Both the position numbers and the translations under genes were made by a program. Shown here piece after piece: positions 42,389-50,837 of a stretch of DNA of 64,000 nucleotides. Origin of the DNA: Paenibacillus fonticola DSM 21315 (GTDB taxonomy: Bacteria; Bacillota; Bacilli; Paenibacillales; Paenibacillaceae). Where the stretch lies: the NCBI RefSeq assembly GCF_000381905.1, contig NZ_KB907271.1, positions 1-64,000 on the forward strand, in the 5' to 3' direction. The notes beneath the pieces were generated by a model. That model made no database searches, was not told the DNA's origin, and saw nothing but the letters and a program-made list of their open reading frames with translations. How positions within the stretch are numbered: position 1 is the first letter of the stretch; each line of letters starts with the position of its first letter.

Positions 42389-43240
42389 ATGACAGTAAAT
42401 GTAGATGTTTTCAAGGTTTTTACGAGCTCGCCGGATGAGGGGAATTCAGCAGGCGTAATAGCGTATAATGGCGAAACAACGGAAGAGATGCTGGACCTGG
42501 CGAAGTGCTCTGGTACGTCGATTACAGTATTTGTACATATCAGCAAGGACCAGGCAGAGGCTGCGTCATTGCGTTATTTCTCACATGAAAAGGAGCTGGC
42601 ATTTTGCGGCCACGGTACGCTTGCAGCGGGCGCTTTTTTAATGAACAAGCTTCAGAAGAACGCACTTCAAGTTACATATGGATCAGCATCCCGCCTCGAG
42701 ATTAGTAAGTCTTCAGACGGCAGCATTTATTTCCGAACGCAAAGAGGGGAAACTTTAGAGCTGATCCCGGATAAGAACGAAGTAGCCTCCATGTTAGGGG
42801 TGCAGCCAGATTATATAAGTATGGAGGCGCCGTTTTGCGTAGGCACGATAGGATCTCCGAAACTGATGGTGCCTTTTCGTACACCTAAAGAGGTTGATCA
42901 AATTATCCGCGATGATGAAAAAATAAAAAAGTGGAGTGAGGACCACAAAGTGAACGGCGTATATGCCTATTCCTTTATGGGAGGAGAGAGCGAAAGCAGC
43001 ACACCAGTCCAAATATATGCCCGTGGTTTTAATCCCTTATTCGGCATCGCTGAAGATGCAGCTACCGGAGTGGCCGCAGGTGCGTTAGGCGACATTCTCG
43101 CACGGACTGGAAGCGCAGCCTCATTCATCTTTCATCAAGGCAAGCATGTTAATGCCGCAAGCGAAATAAGAATTGAAATTAAACCGCAATATGTGGAAAT
43201 TGGCGGCCAGGCCGTCTTTTTAGGTCCAAAGCGTTGTTAG
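42389..43240 (+). CDS. PhzF-family protein with altered active-site motif
   Basis: Diaminopimelate-epimerase-like fold, PhzF family of isomerases. Marks: VDVFKVFTSSPDEGNSAGVIAY (normally GNPAGV), ELAFCGHGTLAAGAFL and AEDAATGVAAGALG. The motif that carries the catalytic Glu in PhzF (LSETxFV) reads SGTSITVFV here, so the acid/base Glu is missing. It may have another activity or use another residue. 283 residues, normal. TTTAGGAGT precedes the ATG. It converges closely with the M14 peptidase gene (8 bases between stops). Confidence 0.8.
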   Translation: MTVNVDVFKVFTSSPDEGNSAGVIAYNGETTEEMLDLAKCSGTSITVFVHISKDQAEAASLRYFSHEKELAFCGHGTLAAGAFLMNKLQKNALQVTYGSASRLEISKSSDGSIYFRTQRGETLELIPDKNEVASMLGVQPDYISMEAPFCVGTIGSPKLMVPFRTPKEVDQIIRDDEKIKKWSEDHKVNGVYAYSFMGGESESSTPVQIYARGFNPLFGIAEDAATGVAAGALGDILARTGSAASFIFHQGKHVNAASEIRIEIKPQYVEIGGQAVFLGPKRC

Positions 43241-43248
43241 TTGCTGCG

Positions 43249-44442
43249 CTATTCTAAATACAAGCTGGCGAGAAGGATGCCAAGGCTTTCTTCATAGATT
43301 TCGTCGAATTGCCCCAGCGGCAAAGGATTGACGCCTCTCCCGAGTTCAACCGTAAATCCAGGGCGCCGCCAGTCTTGAATGAACCAATCTTTATATCCTG
43401 CATAGCTTTCTATATTTCGTATAGGTTCGTAGCCGCTTACTCTGGCGAATTCATTGACCATCGTCTCTGCATAAGGCGGCTCCAAGCCTTGAAAGCCCCA
43501 GTATATGACTTTGCCTTGGGTATGAAAAGCCAGCACATAGGCAAAGTTGCTTTGCCGCGTCAATTCAGCCATAGCTATCGCTTCCGGTTCGGTTAACGGT
43601 GCCGTACCGGAGTAATCCCGCGGTCCAGGTTGTTTAGGATTTCTGGCGGCTTCACGTTCCCAAAGGGCCGGGAATTGGTCATTTAGATCGACACCGCGAA
43701 TGTTTGCCTTCCATCCTTGAAAATTAGTGCTGCCGCCGTTGTATGCCAATACATTGCTGCGGAAAGGCTCTTCCACCGGCAGACCGTTAATAACAAGGTC
43801 TACGCCGTCAGGATTGACCATCGGAACGATGGATAAAGTAACTGCCTCATAATAAGGAAACATATAGAGACCCCGAATGTCTGTTCCGTTCGTCAATGCA
43901 AGCAAATATTCATTCAAAAATCGGATCAGCACCGGCGTTGTAATCCATTCATTGGCATGAAATGAGCCGTTGACATGAACATATTTGTTTCCTTGTCCGA
44001 TTCTGATTTCCGGGATAGCTTTACTCATGGCAGATGCCCCGATGCTGCGTTGTCTAATAAAGGGATAAACCTCGATTAGGCGATTGAGGTCGAAGCGAAG
44101 CGCCTGCGAATCGTAAGGCTTCTTCACATCAACGACGAACCAGGTAACTCTGAGCGGAAGCCGAAGCTGCTGCCCGACGGTTAAATTGTTGGGATTTACC
44201 GATTGATTCAGCAAAAGAAGCGCATCGAGAGAAAATCCCCGCTCTCTGGACAGCTTCCAAATGGAATCTCCAGGCTTCACTTGATAATTGCTAAGCAAAA
44301 AACCAGGGATGTTCACTTCCTGTCCCACATTTATATTTGCGACGTCCAATCCAGGATTTGAATCAATGATCAGACGTAAAGGCATATTAAAAAGCTGGCT
44401 ATAATACCACAACGTATCCCCTGACCGCACTCGGATCTGCAC
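43249..44442 (-). CDS. LysM-M14 zinc carboxypeptidase (gamma-D-glutamyl-DAP peptidase type)
   Basis: Two LysM repeats at the N-terminus (IRVRSGDTLWYYSQLFNMPL and YQVKPGDSIWKLSRERGFSL) bind peptidoglycan. The M14 domain follows from about residue 100: zinc ligands in GSFHANEW (HxxE) and the His of LAFHTQGKVIYWG, catalytic Glu in GFTVELGRG. This layout matches Bacillus endopeptidase I, which cleaves the gamma-D-Glu-meso-DAP bond of spore or wall peptides. No signal peptide is visible, as in ENP1. Start GTG 44442 is chosen: GAGGGGG lies 8 bases upstream. An ATG at 44505 would add 21 residues without a ribosome binding site. Confidence 0.85.
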   Translation of the reverse strand: MQIRVRSGDTLWYYSQLFNMPLRLIIDSNPGLDVANINVGQEVNIPGFLLSNYQVKPGDSIWKLSRERGFSLDALLLLNQSVNPNNLTVGQQLRLPLRVTWFVVDVKKPYDSQALRFDLNRLIEVYPFIRQRSIGASAMSKAIPEIRIGQGNKYVHVNGSFHANEWITTPVLIRFLNEYLLALTNGTDIRGLYMFPYYEAVTLSIVPMVNPDGVDLVINGLPVEEPFRSNVLAYNGGSTNFQGWKANIRGVDLNDQFPALWEREAARNPKQPGPRDYSGTAPLTEPEAIAMAELTRQSNFAYVLAFHTQGKVIYWGFQGLEPPYAETMVNEFARVSGYEPIRNIESYAGYKDWFIQDWRRPGFTVELGRGVNPLPLGQFDEIYEESLGILLASLYLE

Positions 44443-44572
44443 ACTCCATACCCCCTCACAACGATTCACTCTATTACAGCTTATGAAGGAGAGGATACGC
44501 TCCATGCTTTACAGATGTATTTTTATATATTCACACACGATTTGCTCTTGCCATTCAGTTTAGTCACTCAGC

Positions 44573-44588
44573 ACATTGCATGCAATGT
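44573..44588. repeat. Perfect 16-bp palindrome between two minus-strand genes
   Basis: ACATTGCA-TGCAATGT, 6 bases after the end of the carrier gene and about 130 bases before the M14 gene start. No T run. Possible protein-binding site. Confidence 0.45.
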
Positions 44589-44594
44589 TCCAAT

Positions 44595-45560
44595 CTAACG
44601 TTCGCGCATGAGCACATGAGGGACGAAACGGATATAGAAGAGTTCACCGATTAGCTCTATCATCGTTTGAGTTACGATAACTGCTGATACGACACCTCTT
44701 AGCGTTTCAGGAAGAGCAAGAGCAGATGGCAGAACGACAAGCGAGTTGCGTGTCCCCGCACTGAATATCAGCGCCCGGCCAGCTCTGGCATCCAGCCGGA
44801 ATAGGGCCGAAACAAGACGTGCAGCCACTGGCGTGATGATCATATAGGCTGCATATAAAGGAATGACCTGGCCTACATATTCCAATGAGCCGTACAGCTT
44901 AGCGATTTGTGATGCCACAATAAGGAATAAGGTCAGAGCCATAAACGGAACAGGAAGCCAAGCCGCAGCATGGAGGGCACGTTCCCCTTGAGGCTTATGC
45001 TTTGACCACCACTGGGTAAGCAGGGCAAACATCAATGGAATGATAATTAAGCTTATGAAAGCTTCAGCGAACGGTCCTGCGCTCACTATGCCAGACGCCT
45101 GATCCCCCATGAAAAGCCATAAATAAAGCGGCAGCAGCAGCATTTGGCTTACGAAGAGCAAGGGGGTCGAGGTTAAAATAAGCTTTTCATCTCCCAGGCC
45201 AAGATGTGTAAACACGATGACATAATCTATGCAAGGCGTTAATAGAACGAGCAGCACGCCTAACAATAAAGCTGGATCACCGGGCAGAAAACGGACAAGC
45301 CCCCACACAATCAGAGGGACAGCTAGGTAGTTCGTAAGCAGTAAGGCGTAGATAAATTTTCGATTTCTAAAAGCGTCCTTGAGCCGGAAAAAGGGGATCT
45401 GCGTAAACATCCCATACATTAGAACCGCAAGCACGAACGAGATAAAGCCATCCAGGTTCGAGCTAAATTCCGGCAGCCAAACGCCAACTCCAGCGGCAAT
45501 AATCAGCGTTGCTACATAAATCCATACTTGATTCTTATCCATTTGTTCTCTCGATATCAT
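44595..45560 (-). CDS. SBF/ArsB(ACR3)-like carrier (putative arsenic resistance or bile-acid-type symporter)
   Basis: Membrane protein of 321 residues with about 10 hydrophobic segments. The segment LVLLTPCIDYVIVFTHLGLGDEKL resembles the conserved Cys-containing TM of ACR3/SBF carriers, and FSAGTRNSLVVLPSALALP matches the second conserved site. ACR3 proteins export arsenite; close relatives are simply annotated as arsenic resistance proteins. No arsR or arsC gene is nearby, so the substrate is uncertain. TAGGGAGA precedes the ATG. Divergent from the aldo/keto reductase. Confidence 0.75.
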   Translation of the reverse strand: MISREQMDKNQVWIYVATLIIAAGVGVWLPEFSSNLDGFISFVLAVLMYGMFTQIPFFRLKDAFRNRKFIYALLLTNYLAVPLIVWGLVRFLPGDPALLLGVLLVLLTPCIDYVIVFTHLGLGDEKLILTSTPLLFVSQMLLLPLYLWLFMGDQASGIVSAGPFAEAFISLIIIPLMFALLTQWWSKHKPQGERALHAAAWLPVPFMALTLFLIVASQIAKLYGSLEYVGQVIPLYAAYMIITPVAARLVSALFRLDARAGRALIFSAGTRNSLVVLPSALALPETLRGVVSAVIVTQTMIELIGELFYIRFVPHVLMRER

Positions 45561-45674
45561 GAAATCTCCCTATCTCCCATAATGCAAACTTTCTCTTCAT
45601 ATTAGCATAATTGGATATGGGAGATATGAATACACATTGGTCAAAGACATTCATCAAAGAACATGCTTCTTCGC

Positions 45675-45705
45675 TTGACTTGGAGCGAACTCCAAGTGTA
45701 ATAAT
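45675..45705 (+). promoter_or_regulatory. MerR-type promoter with dyad in a long spacer
   Basis: TTGACT at 45675-45680 and AATAAT at 45700-45705 are 19 bases apart. The dyad ACTTGGAG-CGAA-CTCCAAGT (45678-45697) fills the spacer. This is the hallmark of promoters activated by DNA distortion by MerR-family proteins. No merR gene lies nearby in the window. Confidence 0.8.
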
Positions 45706-45773
45706 GTTGGAAAGTGAATTCAATAGGTAAAATCAATCATAAGTAAATTCACCTGAAAGCGAGGAAGAACGAG

Positions 45774-46754
45774 ATGGATTATGTGAAGTTAGGGAATACC
45801 GGGTTAGACGTATCCAGGCTTTGTCTCGGCTGCATGGGCTTTGGCGTGGCGGGGCGATGGATTCACCCATGGGTGCTTGATGAAGAGCGCAGCCGTCCGG
45901 TGATTAAAAAAGCATTGGAGCTGGGCATTAACTTTTTTGATACGGCGAATGTGTATTCCGATGGAACAAGCGAGGAAATCGTGGGACGAGCCATAAAGGA
46001 TTACGCTAACCGGGATGAAATCGTCCTTGCCACGAAAGTATATTTCCAAATGCACGAAGGCCCGAATGGCTCAGGGCTCTCCCGCAAAGCCATCATGAGT
46101 GAAATTGACAAAAGCTTGAAGCGGCTCGGGACAGATTATGTAGACCTCTATCAAATTCACCGCTGGGATTACACTACGCCGATTGAAGAAACGATGGAAG
46201 CGTTGAATGACGTTGTTAAGGCCGGAAAAGCGAGATACATCGGCGCTTCAGCTATGCACGCTTGGCAGTTCCTGAAGGCGAACTATATCGCAGAACGAAA
46301 TGGCTGGACCCGGTTTGTTTCCATGCAGAATCATTACAACCTGTTGTACCGTGAAGAGGAAAGGGAAATGATGCCGCTTTGCCAGGAAGAAAAAATCGGT
46401 GTGATTCCTTATAGTCCGCTCGCCTCAGGCAGATTAACACGAGATTGGTCGGAAACGACGCACCGTTCTGAAACCGATCAGATTCAGAAATCCAAGTACG
46501 ACGCGACGGCAGATGCCGATAAAATGATCGTAGAACGTCTTGCTGCCATTGCGGAGGAGCGGGGTGTTCCCCGTGTTCAAATCGCGCTTGCCTGGCTTCT
46601 ACAGAAAGAGCCGGTTACAGCACCAATTATCGGTGCAACGAAAGTATCGCATCTCGAAAATGCGGCAGCTGCACTTGCAGTAAAGCTGACACCTGAGGAA
46701 ATAGCCTCACTTGAAGAACCGTATATACCTCATCCTATCGTAGGTCATAAGTAA
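45774..46754 (+). CDS. Aldo/keto reductase
   Basis: NADPH-dependent reductase of the AKR superfamily. The tetrad is visible: Asp and Tyr in FFDTANVYSDG, Lys in VLATKVYF and His in YQIHRWDY. NADP-binding marks: IPYSPLASGRLTRDW and APIIGATKVSHLENA. 326 residues, normal length. GAGGAAG lies upstream of the ATG. The MerR-type promoter suggests induction by an aldehyde or redox signal, as for the B. subtilis AdhR regulon; that is inference. Confidence 0.88.
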   Translation: MDYVKLGNTGLDVSRLCLGCMGFGVAGRWIHPWVLDEERSRPVIKKALELGINFFDTANVYSDGTSEEIVGRAIKDYANRDEIVLATKVYFQMHEGPNGSGLSRKAIMSEIDKSLKRLGTDYVDLYQIHRWDYTTPIEETMEALNDVVKAGKARYIGASAMHAWQFLKANYIAERNGWTRFVSMQNHYNLLYREEEREMMPLCQEEKIGVIPYSPLASGRLTRDWSETTHRSETDQIQKSKYDATADADKMIVERLAAIAEERGVPRVQIALAWLLQKEPVTAPIIGATKVSHLENAAAALAVKLTPEEIASLEEPYIPHPIVGHK

Positions 46755-46763
46755 AATTGTAAT

Positions 46764-46812
46764 GCACTCTCGATTACCTTGAATGTTACCAAGTAATCGA
46801 GGGTGCTTTTTG
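46764..46812 (+). terminator. Terminator of the aldo/keto reductase gene
   Basis: 14-bp arms GCACTCTCGATTAC and GTAATCGAGGGTGC with one mismatch or G-T, followed by TTTTTG. Confidence 0.85.
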
Positions 46813-46884
46813 CTGTTTGTGCTGAACAATTTGATAAGCAAGTCATAAACTAATTAGAAATAAATGAAGCGGAGGTGGATAGGC

Positions 46885-47997
46885 TTGGCCACGATAAGCC
46901 TTTGCATGATTGTAAAGAATGAGGAAGATACCATAGCGAGATGCCTCGCATCTGTTCAAAATATCGTAGATGAAATAATTATTGTAGATACGGGTTCTTC
47001 CGACAATACCATCGAAATTGTCAGCGAATTCACGCCCAATGTATATCATTTCCAGTGGATTGATGACTTTGCAGCAGCAAGGAATTTTTCCTTTAGTAAA
47101 GCGGCCATGGATTACATTTTATGGATGGATGCCGACGACGTTCTGTCCGAGGAAAATGGCCTAAAGCTTCTTCTTCTAAAGAATTCACTTGGCGCATCGA
47201 TTGATTCGGTCATGATGAAGTATATTCTCGCTCGGGATGAGTACGGCAAACCGAATTTTAGCGTCAAAAGGAATAGGCTTGTCCGCAGAGAAAGAGACTT
47301 CAAATGGAAAGGATTTGTTCATGAATATCTGGAGGTCGGCGGCAATATTATTGATTCCGATATTGAGATAGAGCATCATAGCATAACGGAAACCACTACC
47401 GACCGTAATCTTAAAATATACGAGAAACACTATGCAGAAGGAGAACATTTCTCGCCACGGGACTTGTATTATTTTGCAAATGAGCTGTATGATCATGGCT
47501 TCTATAAAAGGGCGCGAAGATTTTATCTCCGTTTTTTAAGAACTGGCCAAGGGTGGGTTGAGGACAATATTAATGCCTGCGGAAAGGTGTCCGATTGCTG
47601 TCATTTCTTGGGGGAGCATGTCAAGTCTTTGGATTGGGCATTTAGGTCATTCCACTATGATGCTCCCAGGGCAGATCATTGTTGCCGAATCGGATATTAT
47701 TTCATGCAAAAGAAACAATGGGATCGGTCAATCTACTGGTACAAAACGGCTACTAGCCTAGATCTGCCCAAAGAGATGCAAGGATTCATTAATTACGCAT
47801 GCTGGACATGGCTGCCGCATCTGCAGCTTTGTGTATGTTACTCCAATATCGGAGAGTATGAATTAGCGTACGAGCATAACGAATTAGCGAGAAAATATCG
47901 TCCCACTGATCCGCAGATTATGCATAACAAGGAATATTTGGAGACGGTCCAGCCTTCTTTGAAGCAAGGCGTTACAACTTCTGAAGTAACGCCTTGA
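46885..47997 (+). CDS. Family 2 glycosyltransferase with TPR-like C-terminus
   Basis: GT-A type glycosyltransferase. The N-terminus MATISLCMIVKNEEDTIARC, IVDTGSSDNT and the DxD motif LWMDADDVL are clear. About residues 190-370 are helical and repeat-like (HYAEGEHFSPRDLYYFANEL, YDHGFYKRARRFYLRFL), as in SunS-type or TPR-fused enzymes that glycosylate proteins. Start TTG 46885 has GGAGG 9 bases upstream; the ATG at 46864 has none. It converges with the collagen-like gene, whose Thr-rich repeats are a plausible acceptor (inference). Confidence 0.85.
   Translation: MATISLCMIVKNEEDTIARCLASVQNIVDEIIIVDTGSSDNTIEIVSEFTPNVYHFQWIDDFAAARNFSFSKAAMDYILWMDADDVLSEENGLKLLLLKNSLGASIDSVMMKYILARDEYGKPNFSVKRNRLVRRERDFKWKGFVHEYLEVGGNIIDSDIEIEHHSITETTTDRNLKIYEKHYAEGEHFSPRDLYYFANELYDHGFYKRARRFYLRFLRTGQGWVEDNINACGKVSDCCHFLGEHVKSLDWAFRSFHYDAPRADHCCRIGYYFMQKKQWDRSIYWYKTATSLDLPKEMQGFINYACWTWLPHLQLCVCYSNIGEYELAYEHNELARKYRPTDPQIMHNKEYLETVQPSLKQGVTTSEVTP
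47965..47996. repeat. 11-bp inverted repeat at the end of the glycosyltransferase gene
   Basis: CAAGGCGTTAC and GTAACGCCTTG pair perfectly around ten bases; the last coding codons lie inside. No T run follows on either strand, so it is not a normal intrinsic terminator. Confidence 0.5.
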
Positions 47998-48010
47998 TCT
48001 GGATGAGTGG

Positions 48011-48784
48011 TTAAATATTAATATCCGCAGCAGTAATTGCTCCATGATTAATGGTAATCGTTTGGCCGCCTGACAAGGCGTTGCCTGTCGCCTGTAAAGT
48101 GTACGTATGCGTACCTGTAGGCGGAGCTTCATCGCAAGTGGTAAAAGCGGTGGTAATCGGGCTGTTGGCGGACACAGGCGTATCGCTTGCCGTATCAATA
48201 ACTGTAGTGCCATCGCGAAGAATCGTAAAAGTAATCGTCGGGTTGGCCGAGCTTGGCGTCCAGGTCGCGGAAGCCACTAGCCAAACTGTGTTAGTTGGTG
48301 CAGCTACATTGACTGTGACGGTTCCCAACGTTGCTGTCGGCGCCTCTGCGGTTAGGGTAATACCGCTAAATCGCGTACAGTCAAATGATGCGAAAATTCC
48401 AGCTGGTCCCGTAGCGCCAGTAGCGCCTGTGGCTCCTGTAGCCCCAGTGGCACCTGCAGCCCCGGGTGCACCTGTAGCTCCTGCTGAACCTGTAGCCCCC
48501 GTAGCGCCTGCAGCCCCAGTGGCACCTGTTGCACCAGGTATTCCCGGAGCTCCATTCAATCCTGGAGGTCCTGTTACCCCCATAGCTCCAGGGATACCCT
48601 GGGCTCCGGCAGGTCCTGCAGGCCCTGTAGCCCCCGTAGCCCCCGTAGGCCCAACGGGTCCTGCCGGGGCTTTGACGACAATTTTTGGCGGCGGACAAAC
48701 AAATTTTTTCTTCACCACAAATCGCTTTTTCCCTCTTCTAATCCGGCATATCGGTTTTCTCATTCTACTGTGGCTGATATTCAA
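48011..48784 (-). CDS. Collagen-like (BclA-type) surface or exosporium protein
   Basis: N-terminal basic segment (about 1-40: RKPICRIRRGKKRFVVKKKFVCPPPKI), then about 33 GXY triplets (GPVGPTGATGATGPAGPAG and similar, rich in GAT), then a C-terminal beta-rich domain of about 125 residues (FSGITLTAEAPTATLGTVTV to ITAADINI). This layout recalls exosporium nap glycoproteins with a C-terminal trimer domain, although the N-terminus is not a standard BclA leader. TTG 48784 is chosen, with AGGAGG 9 bases upstream; an upstream ATG has no site. Thr in GXT triplets are typical glycosylation sites. Confidence 0.8.
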   Translation of the reverse strand: MNISHSRMRKPICRIRRGKKRFVVKKKFVCPPPKIVVKAPAGPVGPTGATGATGPAGPAGAQGIPGAMGVTGPPGLNGAPGIPGATGATGAAGATGATGSAGATGAPGAAGATGATGATGATGATGPAGIFASFDCTRFSGITLTAEAPTATLGTVTVNVAAPTNTVWLVASATWTPSSANPTITFTILRDGTTVIDTASDTPVSANSPITTAFTTCDEAPPTGTHTYTLQATGNALSGGQTITINHGAITAADINI

Positions 48785-48915
48785 TGGGTTTACACCTCCT
48801 GTTTTGCTATATCGTATGGCAAACATGGAGATGCGGAGTGGACGATTGTATCGTAGACTGAAGCGGATTTACTCCAGCCTAGTCCATTTTTAAAAGCAAC
48901 AGGAAACGTAGTCAG

Positions 48916-49119
48916 CGTTTTCATGGAGACAAGCACTGCTTCGTCAAGCTGATCTTCCTCTTCTTCGATTGCGCTCAACTGGCTGATCAGGTCATCGCCA
49001 GGCTGCTCGCGTTTCTTGCCGACAAGCCGTGCGGTGTATTCGACGAAAGCCCGCATATGTTCATCGACCCCGGGTTCGCGCCGTCCAGGGATTATTTCCG
49101 CTTTTAATGCTAAATACAA
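48916..49119 (-). pseudogene. Cytochrome P450 internal fragment
   Basis: About 60 residues (YLALKAEIIPGRREPG, then FVEYTARLVGKKREQPGDDL, then ISQLSAIEEEEDQLDEAVLVSM) match the helix G-H stretch of bacterial class I P450s just before the I helix. The next residues should be an AGHETT-type I helix but become unrelated (KTLTTFPVAFKNG). No haem Cys motif or N-terminal part is found around it. It is a leftover of a deleted gene. Confidence 0.65.
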
Positions 49120-49213
49120 TCATAGTTTCATAGTTCAAGAGTCAGATTTGCTAAAAATGACCGACAACCTGTTGATGTTTTACTAGTCAAAACGCTGAAA
49201 ACAGAAAGTTAAA

Positions 49214-49277
49214 GTCTATATCATGCTATGCGCGTGACTTGAAAATCAAGGTTAATCTCCTATTCGTGAACTACAAT
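49214..49277 (+). promoter_or_regulatory. GH43 promoter with AraC-type conserved element (copy 1)
   Basis: A 40-bp block at 49214-49253 begins GTCTATATCATGCTATG and ends TGACTTGAAAATCAAGGTT; it is repeated at 51726. It contains the dyad CTTGA-AAA-TCAAG. A -10 box TACAAT (49272-49277) lies 17 bases after the weak -35 AGGTTA (49249-49254) at the element's end, as in class II activated promoters. Confidence 0.7.
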
Positions 49278-49325
49278 GAACATCGAGCATTTAAAAATTT
49301 CGGTATGAATAGGAGTGCAGCATTG

Positions 49326-50837
49326 ATGCAGTATGCCAATCCCGTAATCCCCGGATTTTATCCCGACCCCAGCATTTGCCGGGTGGGCGACGACTACTAT
49401 TTGGTGACAAGCTCGTTTGAATATTTTCCCGGAGTCCCTATTTTTCACAGCAGAGATCTTGTAAATTGGCAGCAAATCGGACATTGCCTTACGTCAAAGC
49501 GCCAGCTGCCCCTTGCAAATGCATGGAGCTCGGGCGGAATCTTCGCACCGACAATCCGCTATCATGACGGTTGGTTCTATATGACGACGACAAACGTCAG
49601 CAGTATCGGAAATTTCTATGTAAAAACTACACAGCCCTCCGGGCCGTGGTCTGACCCAATACCGGTGGCGCAGAACGGCATAGACCCGTCGCTGCTATTT
49701 GATGATGACGGCCGTGTATTCTTTCAATCGACCCGTACAGGCGATCAGGGGGACGGTATTTACCAATGTGAAATTGATATCGAAACAGGGAGCATGATGT
49801 CAGAGAGCCGCCTGATCTGGGAAGGGACAGGGGGAGCGCACCCGGAGGCGCCGCATGTGTACAAAATGAAAGGCTATTATTATTTAATGATCGCCGAAGG
49901 CGGAACCGAATACGGCCATATGGTGACGATCGCCAGAAGCACCGATCCGTACGGTCCTTATGAGGCCTGTCCGAATAATCCTATTCTTTCGAACAGGAGC
50001 ATGAAGAGCAGCATACACGCGACGGGTCATGCGGATCTGGTCCAGATTCAGGACGGCAGCTGGTGGAGTGTTTGCTTAGGCATTAGACCTGTTTCTTACC
50101 CGATGAGACATCATCTTGGAAGAGAAGTTCTCCTCGCCCCAGTGGGCTGGACGGATGACGGCTGGCCGGTCATTGGCAATGGAGGCCGGATCGAGCCCGT
50201 CATGGACGCGCCGCTGCTGCCTGAAGTCCGGTGGCCGGATTGGCCTGTCCGAGATGACTTCAACCATACACAGTTGGGGTTGGACTGGACGTTCCTTCGA
50301 AATCCGGAGCCGGAAAGCTGGTCATTGGAGGAACGCCCAGGGTATTTGACGCTGCGTGGAAATCAGGCGTCTTTGGATGATGCCGGTTCTCCAGCCTTTG
50401 TCGGCCGCAGGCTGTGCCACTTCTCCTGTCATGTTGCTGCCGCGATGGAATTTGAACCGATGAACGAGGGGGTAGAAGCGGGCTTAACTGTTTATATGAA
50501 TGAAAAGCATCATTATGATCTTGCTGTAAGATCCATTGAAGGACGGAAAATGGTTGTTTTCCGCCGGACTGTTGGTTCGCTAAGGGTAGAGGAGATTCGC
50601 GATTGTCCGTTAGGGCCGGTGGTGCTTAACATAGAAGCTCAGCCCGATAAATTTGAGTTTTCGCTTCGCACCTATCAGTCCGGCACTATTGAAATGGGAT
50701 GGGGGGAGACTCATCTGCTGTCTACCGAAGTGGCAGGCGGCTTTACGGGCGTATTTATCGCGATGTATGCCGTTAGTGAAACGAAACAAGCTACGCCTGC
50801 GCTTTTCGATTGGTTTGATTATAAACCGCTCGATTAA
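49326..50837 (+). CDS. GH43 beta-xylosidase / arabinofuranosidase
   Basis: Five-bladed beta-propeller glycosidase acting on xylo- or arabino-oligosaccharides; no signal peptide, so intracellular. Catalytic residues are visible: Asp14 in NPVIPGFYPDPSI (base), Asp in NGIDPSLLFDDDG (pKa modulator) and Glu in GGAHPEAPHVYK (acid). The C-terminal beta-sandwich starts near residue 310 (VRDDFNHTQLGLDWTFLRNP) and runs to the end, as in XynB-type enzymes. 503 residues. ATG 49326 has AGGAG 10 bases upstream. Its stop overlaps that of the AraC gene by 4 bases. Confidence 0.9.
   Translation: MQYANPVIPGFYPDPSICRVGDDYYLVTSSFEYFPGVPIFHSRDLVNWQQIGHCLTSKRQLPLANAWSSGGIFAPTIRYHDGWFYMTTTNVSSIGNFYVKTTQPSGPWSDPIPVAQNGIDPSLLFDDDGRVFFQSTRTGDQGDGIYQCEIDIETGSMMSESRLIWEGTGGAHPEAPHVYKMKGYYYLMIAEGGTEYGHMVTIARSTDPYGPYEACPNNPILSNRSMKSSIHATGHADLVQIQDGSWWSVCLGIRPVSYPMRHHLGREVLLAPVGWTDDGWPVIGNGGRIEPVMDAPLLPEVRWPDWPVRDDFNHTQLGLDWTFLRNPEPESWSLEERPGYLTLRGNQASLDDAGSPAFVGRRLCHFSCHVAAAMEFEPMNEGVEAGLTVYMNEKHHYDLAVRSIEGRKMVVFRRTVGSLRVEEIRDCPLGPVVLNIEAQPDKFEFSLRTYQSGTIEMGWGETHLLSTEVAGGFTGVFIAMYAVSETKQATPALFDWFDYKPLD

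Noticed and set aside
47965..47996. Bidirectional terminator between glycosyltransferase and collagen-like gene
   Set aside because: Perfect stem but no T run on either side, and one arm is coding; kept only as a repeat.
48051..48893. Long plus-strand frame rich in Pro-Val-Ala opposite the collagen-like gene
   Set aside because: Mirror of the GXY repeats; no ribosome binding site. The minus-strand gene has clear signals.
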